Source of the DNA: Symsagittifera roscoffensis
Taxonomy: Eukaryota > Xenacoelomorpha > Acoela > Convolutidae
Assembly: GCF_963678635.1 (NCBI RefSeq)
Contig: NC_087064.1
Span: 26,702,189-26,766,188, forward strand
Length of the DNA stretch: 64,000 bases
Direction: 5' to 3'
Shown in pieces: positions 56,591-64,000 of this stretch. The translations under genes and the position numbers were made by a program. Every line of letters starts with the position of its first letter. Within the stretch, counting starts at the first letter, position 1. The notes under the pieces were generated by a model. The model worked only from the letters and a program-made list of their open reading frames with translations, made no database searches and was not told the DNA's origin.

Positions 56591-56879
56591 GTATGAAGTC
56601 CGTCTTTCGCTGTTTTCCAGTTTCCCACTTTATCTTACTAATACAGCATAAACAACATGAAGTTGTTCATAATTTATTCGGTGTCCTACATTTTAATACC
56701 GTACAATTTAACACCGTAAATTTTAACACCTAGTCATTTCACTACTAAACAATTTAAATCCTATTTTCCAGTTTAAAATCGTACATTTTAACAAGGCAAC
56801 AAAAAGTAGGGAGTGAAATTGTATGGTGTTAAGTTGTTTAGAGTTAAGAGGGGGACCGTTCTATCAGCTATATTCAATT

Positions 56880-57150
56880 CATGTTAGTGTATCTGGCATT
56901 GCACCAGCTTGCATATACGCCTTCCTTTCTTACAAAACCGGAAAACCTACAATCACTTTTTGCAGGCGTTAATTGATTTAGCACCCAACTGCCGGCCTGA
57001 AAATTTTTTGTTGGATTTTGAGCAAGCTGCTCTTCAGTCCTTCCAAAATTATTCCATTCCCCGAAGCATTGTTATCGGATTGTTTTTCCATCTCTCCCAG
57101 AGTTACATGAAAAAATTTATTGAACTGAGTCTGAAAGTGACCTGCGAAAC
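56880..57150 (+). pseudogene. MULE-type transposase fragment
   Basis: KTYNHFLQALIDLAPN, then LLDFEQAALQSFQNY, then FFHLSQSYMKKFIEL match the pattern of MULE transposase domains in animal genomes (DFE...A, then FH-x-SQS). A frame change near 56940 joins an upstream piece (ACIYAFLSYKT) that fits the same domain. Only about 90 residues remain, with no termini found. It lies downstream of the channel exons in the same orientation but is unrelated to them. Confidence 0.65.
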
Positions 57151-57894
57151 GAATCACGGTTTCTCGCTTACACGAATCATGAGTGTAAACTGGAAAACAG
57201 CCAAAAATTTCGAAATTCTTTCAATCTATGCATTAAATTAAAGATAAATTTAGTGTAATCCGACGAAATTTTAAAATAAATGTTTTCATGAAACTATTTT
57301 TTTATCACGCCCTAATGTAGAGCAAGTTAGTATAGGACAAGTTTCCATATGGCCATCTGACATGGGGCAAATAGTCTTGACACCGCTTCGAAGCGCCAAT
57401 ATGCCATTTTCATTGATGTCATTCAGAAAACTAAAAAACCATAAAAGCTAGAAGTATAATTGAAATCGTTGAAACAGAAAGTCATTAACACAAGAAACTT
57501 TAAGCATGGAAATTTTAATAAAAAATTTTTAAAAAAAATTGCCTCGCCCTGGTGTAATGCTCTTTGACGATTGCTGAAAATTATAACTAAGAACCAGATT
57601 AACATCCTGTTCCCCAAACTGCCCGGAGTTGGAGGATGTTAATTTAAAAAACTTTATGAAAAATTGTTTGGATTGCTTCTGCATTTTATCTGCAATTTAT
57701 TATTCAATAAAATTGAATTGGGTGGCATTAAATTTATAGGAATTGAATGGGTCAAAATTCTTTCTGCATTTATATGAGCCATTTCCTGCTATATTAACAA
57801 AAATATATATCTGTCCTAAATTACTATGGTTGAAAAAACTGTTTGAAATAATTGACTAAAACGGATCAACCGTACAATTGCCACCAGAGGCGGA
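57151..57894. other. Unannotated DNA
   Basis: AT-rich; nothing recognised apart from the decayed tail of the MULE frame up to about 57240. Confidence 0.35.
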
Positions 57895-58226
57895 TCTAGG
57901 ATTTTCTGTGTGTTGGAGGGGGATTTTCAAACGTTTTTTGAAAATTTTTTCGACTTTTTTATTTGTTCAACCAAATTGAGTTTCCGAGCGCTCCCAGAAC
58001 TTTTTTGGCACTTTTTGTAACATTTTTGGTCCTCGCTCCCCCTCAACATTAGTATATGTGGCGCCGCAGGCGTCTTTGAAAAATGTCAGGTCGGTCAGCC
58101 AAAATAGATTTCTTAAAAGGTACCAAAGGGTCGGCAGGGGATCGAATACCTAAAAGAGTCCACCCACCCCGCCCGCCCCGCCACGCCCCGCCCCGCCCCA
58201 CCCCGCCCCGCCTAAATCCGCTCCTA
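57895..58226. mobile_element. MITE of the CAGGGGCGG family with GC minisatellite
   Basis: It starts CAGAGGCGGATCTAGGATTT and ends TAAATCCGCTCCTA. The right part (about 58148-58212) is an expanded CCCCGCC tract. No 8-bp target duplication is seen, so the ends have decayed. Confidence 0.7.
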
Positions 58227-58620
58227 TGCGTATTTAAGAAAAATCAAATTTTTAAACTAACGTGGCTAAGGTGAGATGCAGATGGATTGTACGGTTAATC
58301 CAACTTGACTGCTTGATTTCACTGCTATTCATGGCAACGTTTTGCTCTTTTTAATTCACAGGCACCACACTTGATTTTAAGGTTTGCATCGTGTTCAATC
58401 TAATCTCACTATCAACTGAAATATAATTATGAGATAAAATTCAGATAAAGTGTTGAATTTTTGCGTACACATGACGAAAAAAAATTGAATGTTATCCCAT
58501 TTTTTACTTCAACGTACCAGATGTTAATAAGATATCCCTGATCTTCTAACCGTAATCAGGGTGCAGCGCTTAGTATTTCTTATGATATTTTTATCTACTA
58601 AAAAATTGCCAGCCCTATAA
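58227..58620. other. Unannotated DNA
   Basis: No gene, repeat or RNA recognised. Confidence 0.35.
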
Positions 58621-59693
58621 TTACAAGACTGCTCGCATATCAGGGCAAAGCCCTGAATGTTCCGACTGTCACTTAATTCAAATCGAATAGTTTTTGGGAA
58701 AAAGAACAATTGAAAACTTATAAATTTTGAACAATATCAAAGTGTGAAATGTTGAGTCGTACGAAAGTAATGCGACCAATCTGAATAGCTAGCCACTATT
58801 CAGTTTGGAAAGATTTTGTTCGCCACGCATAAAATACTTGCGGTACGCTCTCATCATTACGGATAAATTCTTTGAAGCACGCATAATTTAGTCCAGAAGA
58901 TGGCCAATTTTGCAAAATTCAAACAACAGAACTTAACAAAAAATAATCGGAGTTGAAATATCTTTTCTCTAATGGGGTATATATTTTTTTTGTTGTTGAA
59001 AACCACTATTTCGGTCAGCGAAAATTGACTGAACAAAAAACCACACCGAGCATAAGTATTCCGTTTTCTTCGAAAGCCGGAACAAAAAGCAGTAAATTAG
59101 CACCAGACCGTTTTATTTAAAATTCGAAATTCGCTGCATTCCAATTGGTCAAAAGTTCGGCTTGGTTAACCTACTTAACATGTACCCCCTTTTATGGAAA
59201 GGGGAGGGGGGAATTGATAAGTAGATCCGGTATTGCGCATTTTGCTAAATCAAGTTATTGTTCCAGTTTTTGAAGAAAAATTTGTGCTCGGGGTGATTTT
59301 TTTTATCTTGACAGATTTCGATTTTTGAATTCATATGTGATTTTTTTCCGTGAAGTAATGGGGGTTATGGGGGTTGCCAATTTGGAACAATTAACGCGCG
59401 ATATATTACGTGCTATTAACGCGTAAGCGGCGATTTGATTCGTCTTAGAAATTGTTCCAAATTGGATTCAGGCAGAATATTTGTTATATTTAATACTTTG
59501 CTAATTGCATTGAAGTATATTTTGTACTTCACATAGCGTTAAAAGCAAGAATTTAAAAAAAGGCCGAAGTTTTTTTTTGAAGTTTTTTCAGTTTGTCAAA
59601 AAATTCATCCATAATTTTATTTTAAACTACTCTTTAAAAATTAAATTGCAATCCGAACATTCAGGATTTGCCCTGAAACGAGCAGTTTTTGCT
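58621..59693. mobile_element. Element flanked by inverted hairpin-bearing termini
   Basis: The left end ACAAGACTGCTCGCATATCA with TCAGGGC-AAA-GCCCTGA (58640-58656) and ATGTTCCGACTG faces a right end that, reverse complemented, reads AAAACTGCTCGTTTCAGGGC and then AATCCTGAATGTTCGGATTG. The terminal match is about 45 bp with mismatches. Inside are shared words of the family (CCGAGCATAAGTATTCCGTT; an AACAATTAACGCGCGATATA stretch). Its right end overlaps the left edge of the following tandem array. Confidence 0.6.
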
Positions 59694-60437
59694 CCGCGAT
59701 ATTCAAAGAAAACGGAATAACGGAATACTAATGTGCTCGGTGTTGTTTTTTAATTCAGTCAATTTTCGCCGATCGAAATAATAGTTTTCAACAAATTGAC
59801 AAATATGGACTTACCTCCGATTATTTTTTATAAGGTTCTGGGGGTTTGAAAATTTCCAAATTGGACTAAATTGTGCGCGCTTTGAAGAATTTATTCATCT
59901 TGCTGAGAGCGTAACGCGAATTATTGATGCTTGGCGAACTATCCCGCACAACGAAACCACTCCAACTGGAAATGAGGTTAAGTAATCAGATCGGTCGTAT
60001 TAATTTCGTACGACTCAACATTTCACACTTTGACATTGTCCAAAACAGGAACGGACTACGCTTAGACAGGCTGAATAGCCTTTCATAGAACCTCTGCGAA
60101 TCGCAGGAACAACAATTATTTTAATTATTATTATTATTATATCCAAGCAGTCTTGTTTTAAATTAATTTTCTATTTGTTAAGCTTAAAAACTAAGCGACG
60201 AATGGTCCCAAATGGTCGCGCCACGAAAAAGACCGACCTGTCTTTTTTGTTCAAGATACTTCGTGCTTCCGGGTTGCGAGGCTGCGACCCGCATTCCGCC
60301 CTTCTCTGCGTGCGGGTGAATATGTCTCAAAAATCGCAAAGGAGTGGAAGAAAAAATAAGTTGACCAAGTCTTCTGGAAAATTTTTGAGTGAGCGTTCAT
60401 GAATTTCTTTGAATTCCAAAGAAACACACTTGAAAGT

Positions 60438-60707
60438 AGGGGCGGATCCATAATTTTCTCGAGGGGGGATGGATTTCCAAAAAAATTTGGCGACCTTTTT
60501 TTTTTTTTTTTTAGTTCAACCAACCAAATTGAGCTTCCCCAACCCAAAGCACTACAAAGACCCTGTTTTGGCGAAAATTTCAGCGCCGCAGTCAAAAATT
60601 TGAATAAACAGGCCACAAAGGGGGTTTTAGGCACTTTTTGGAAATTTTTGACCAAAAAAAAATCGTTTTTTTTCGGCGCGCGCTCCCCCCTCAAAATTAG
60701 TATGTAT
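60438..60707. mobile_element. Truncated CAGGGGCGG-family MITE inside array unit 1
   Basis: TAGGGGCGGATCCATAATTT starts the copy and it ends in the middle of the family sequence after GCGCTCCCCCCTCAAAATTA; the right terminus is absent. The same truncated copy sits at about 62353-62623 in unit 2, so it was present before the array expanded. Confidence 0.65.
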
Positions 60708-62352
60708 TGTTGACGAATTTTAACTTCAAAAGCATTGCAGATTTTCCTTATTTTCAATAATTTTTAGTGTAAAAGCGCATAAACTTTACAGTTTTTTGCA
60801 GCTGCTTTGATTTTGCACGTGATTCCATTAAAATTAGCAAGTAAAAATATATGAAAGTTTTTCATTATTTGGGGCTTTTTAGTCGAGCGTTCACGTGGTC
60901 TCATAATAAATAATGAAAAACACATGATGAAAGTTCCTGCGTTCTATGATGGTCTCGAGCTGATCTCAAAAAAGGCGGTAGCCAGCAGAAAGGCGAGAAT
61001 GACAGGAGAAATCATGAGGTATTATTTGTTGTTGTCCCGAAGCCAGCTTTCGAAGCAATGATGGTATATTTTCCGCTAATTTTGTACGTAGGCAAAGAAA
61101 AAATATATAAGTTACGTTTTATCGCGTGAGGCGTTTTATAGAGCAGGCTGGCTCTACATTTCTAGTAGCGCCCGATGCATTCATTTATATGACTGGTAGT
61201 TTGTTAATATATTTCATCTGACCAAAAGTTAATGAATTAGTTATTGTTCCGAATCTCAAGGTTAAAAAGAATTCGCTTTGTTTTTATTATATCTTCTTTT
61301 TTGTTATTAGTGCTCCATATACTTTAAAAGGCAGTCAGAACATTCAGGGCTTGCCCTGATACGAGCAGTTTTGTTATTATTCTGTCCTCTTTATTTAAAA
61401 ACAGAAAACATCCCGTACGCCAGAGCAAAGTACTAAATGTTGTGACTGCCCACTAACTGGTATCGAATAGTTGTTGCTTAACAAATTATTAGAACACCAT
61501 AAAAATTTTTTCAATTTTTCAAAAAATTCATCCATAATTTTATTTTAAATTACTCTTTAGAAATTAAAATGCAATCCGAACATTCAGGATTCGCCCTGAA
61601 ACGAGCAATTTTTAATCCGCGACTTTCAAAGAAAACGGAATAACGGAATACTAATGCTCAGTGTTGATTTTTTATTCAGTCAATTTTCGCCGGTCGACAA
61701 ATTTTGTTTATACCCCATTTAAGATATGGACTTGCCTCCGATTATTTTTTGTAAGGTTCTGGGGGTTTGAAAAATGCCAAACTGGACTAAATTGTGCGCG
61801 ATTTGAAGAATTTATTCATCTTGCTGAGAGCGTAACGCGAATTATTGATGCTTGGCGAACTATCCCGCACAACGAAATCACTCCAACTGGAAATGAGGTT
61901 AAGTAATCAGATCTGTCGCATTAATTTCGTACGACTCATCATTTCACATTTGATATTGTCCAAAAGAGGAACGGACCATGCTTAGACAGGCTGAATAGCC
62001 TTTCATAGAACTCTGCGAATCGCAGGAACAACAATTATTTTAATCACTATTATTATATCCAAGCAGTCTTGTTTTAAATTAGTTTTCTATTTTTTAAGCT
62101 TAACAACTAAGCGACGAATGGTCCCAAATGGTCGCGCCACGAAAAACACCGACCTATCTTTTTTGTTCGAGATGTTTTGTGCTTCCGGGTTGCGAGGCTG
62201 CGACCCGCATTCCGCCCTTCTCTGCGTGCGGGTGAATATGTCTCAAAAATCGCAAAGGAGTGGAAGAAAAAATAAGTTGACCAAGTCTTCTGGAAAATGT
62301 TCGATGGAGAGTTCATGAATTCTTTGAATTCCAAAGAAACACACTTGAAAGT

Positions 62353-62623
62353 AGGGGCGGATCCATAATTTTCTCGAGGGGGACGGATTTCCAAAAAAAT
62401 TTCGAAAATTTTGTCGACCTTTTGTTTTTATTTTTTAGGTCAACCAAATTGAGCTTTCCCAAAGCACTACAAAGACCCTGTTTTGGCCAAAACTTCTGCG
62501 CCGCAGGCACAATTTAAAATAAACAGGCCAAAAAGGGGGGTTAGGCACTTTTTGGAAAATTTTGACCAAAAAAAAAATCGTTTTTTTTCGGCGCGCGCTC
62601 CCCCCTCAAAATTAGTATATATT
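62353..62623. mobile_element. Truncated CAGGGGCGG-family MITE inside array unit 2
   Basis: Same boundaries relative to the unit as the copy in unit 1, with small indels in the T- and A-runs. Confidence 0.65.
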
Positions 62624-64000
62624 GGTGACGAACTTTAACTTCGAAAGCATTTGCATATTTTCCTTATTTCATTAATTTTTAGTGTAAAAGCACATAAGAT
62701 TTACAGTTTTTTGCAGCTGCTTTGATTTTGCACGTGATTCCATTAAAATTATCAAGCAAAAATATATGAAATTTTTTCATTATTTGGGACTTTTTAATCG
62801 AGCGTTCACGTGGTCTCATAAAAAATAATGAAAAATACATGATGAAAATTCCCGCGTTCTATGATGGTCTCGAGCTGATCTCAAAAAAGGCGGTAGCCAG
62901 GAGAAAGGCGAGAATGACAGGAGAAATCATGAGGTATTATTTGTTGTTGTCCCGAAGCCAGCTTTCGAAGCAATGATGGTATATTTTCCGCTAATTTTGT
63001 ACGTAGGCAAAGAAAAAATATATAAGTTACGTTTTATCGCGTGAGGCGTTTTATAGAGCAGGCTGGCTCTACATTTCTAGTAGCGCCCGATGCATTCATT
63101 TATATGACTGGTAGTTTGTTAATATATTTCATCTGACCAAAAGTTAATGAATTAGTTATTGTTCCGAATCTCAAGGTTAAAAAGAATTCGCTTTGTTTTT
63201 ATTATATCTTCTTTTTTGTTATTAGTGCTCCATATACTTTAAAAGGCAGTCAGAACATTCAGGGCTTGCCCTGATACGAGCAGTTTTGTTATTATTCTGT
63301 CCTCTTTATTTAAAAACAGAAAACATCCCGTACGCCAGAGCAAAGTACTAAATGTTGTGACTGCCCACTAACTGGTATCGAATAGTTGTTGCTTAACAAA
63401 TTATTAGAACACCATAAAAATTTTTTCAATTTTTCAAAAAATTCATCCATAATTTTATTTTAAATTACTCTTTAGAAATTAAAATGCAATCCGAACATTC
63501 AGGATTCGCCCTGAAACGAGCAATTTTTAATCCGCGACTTTCAAAGAAAACGGAATAACGGAATACTAATGCTCAGTGTTGATTTTTTATTCAGTCAATT
63601 TTCGCCGGTCGACAAATTTTGTTTATACCCCATTTAAGATATGGACTTGCCTCCGATTATTTTTTGTAAGGTTCTGGGGGTTTGAAAAATGCCAAACTGG
63701 ACTAAATTGTGCGCGATTTGAAGAATTTATTCATCTTGCTGAGAGCGTAACGCGAATTATTGATGCTTGGCGAACTATCCCGCACAACGAAATCACTCCA
63801 ACTGGAAATGAGGTTAAGTAATCAGATCTGTCGCATTAATTTCGTACGACTCATCATTTCACATTTGATATTGTCCAAAAGAGGAACGGACCATGCTTAG
63901 ACAGGCTGAATAGCCTTTCATAGAACTCTGCGAATCGCAGGAACAACAATTATTTTAATCACTATTATTATATCCAAGCAGTCTTGTTTTAAATTAGTTT

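Larger units (their letters stand above)
59590..64000. repeat. Tandem array of ~1.92-kb units, running off the window
   Basis: GCAATCCGAACATTCAGGAT recurs at 59648, 61571 and 63486 (periods 1923 and 1915). Unit 1 is about 59590-61512, unit 2 about 61513-63427 and unit 3 from 63428 past the window end. Unit 2 and the visible part of unit 3 look identical; unit 1 differs at a few percent, less so in its last third. Each unit contains a truncated CAGGGGCGG-family MITE, two inverted hairpin motifs of the TCAGGGC/GCCCTGA family, and a LINE-tail-like stretch ending in ATTATTATTAT. Open frames inside recur simply because the DNA does. Confidence 0.85.

Noticed and set aside
60251-60757. 168-codon - strand frame in the right-hand array
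   Set aside because: It spans a truncated MITE and a T-run, and the same frame is broken in the next unit; not a gene.
61661-61906. 81-codon + frame present identically in two array units
   Set aside because: Recurs because the units are nearly identical; no domain seen, and unit 1 carries changes. An old LINE or gene tail cannot be excluded.

Overview
The window is a stretch of an AT-rich, intron-bearing, repeat-dense metazoan (invertebrate) genome. The signs are split coding exons with GT-AG introns, a spectrin-repeat/KASH-type gene, a DEG/ENaC ion-channel gene, two kinds of non-LTR retrotransposon and several MITE families. I see nothing prokaryotic, no rRNA, no CRISPR and no recognisable tRNA. 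The species cannot be fixed from the sequence alone.

Layout. (1) 1932-14226, + strand: the 3' part of a multi-exon gene that enters from the left. Eleven in-phase exons give about 1285 residues: helical spectrin-like segments, a Ser/Arg-rich linker, an acidic Asn/Asp-rich linker, then one transmembrane helix and a luminal tail of about 30 residues at the very C-terminus. This is the layout of a nesprin-like nuclear-envelope anchor. One intron holds a full-size CR1/Jockey-group LINE (about 5290-9881) with a nearly intact ORF1 and a lightly damaged ORF2. (2) 14447-30353: a head-to-tail array of four units of about 3.0 kb plus a partial fifth. The first unit carries a 5'-truncated Jockey-like LINE (15137-18182) flanked by an exceptional 561-bp direct duplication. 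(3) 30354-53390: gene-poor DNA with hAT-like MITEs (31107-31537, 32106-32517, 44296-44528, 46725-46987), a 700-bp repeat pair 8 kb apart, and between the two members a decayed, repeated, formerly coding region on the - strand (about 36590-41720). (4) 53391-56590, + strand: a DEG/ENaC-family channel with two LDL-receptor class A-like modules and a furin-like site in its extracellular loop; TM2 is broken by a probable one-base frameshift. A decayed MULE-type transposase fragment follows. (5) 57895-64000: more MITEs, foldback elements and a 1.92-kb tandem array running off the right end.

The only two host genes with good support are the KASH-type gene and the channel; nothing suggests they work together. 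Most of the remaining DNA is repeats. The most unusual items are the 561-bp target duplication with its cluster of nine substitutions, the dispersed family whose ends carry a perfect TCAGGGC/GCCCTGA hairpin, the LDLa-bearing DEG/ENaC channel, and the decayed - strand coding repeats. Exon edges are inferred from splice motifs and phase agreement; repeat edges were read by eye and are good to a few bases where a boundary motif is quoted and to tens of bases elsewhere.
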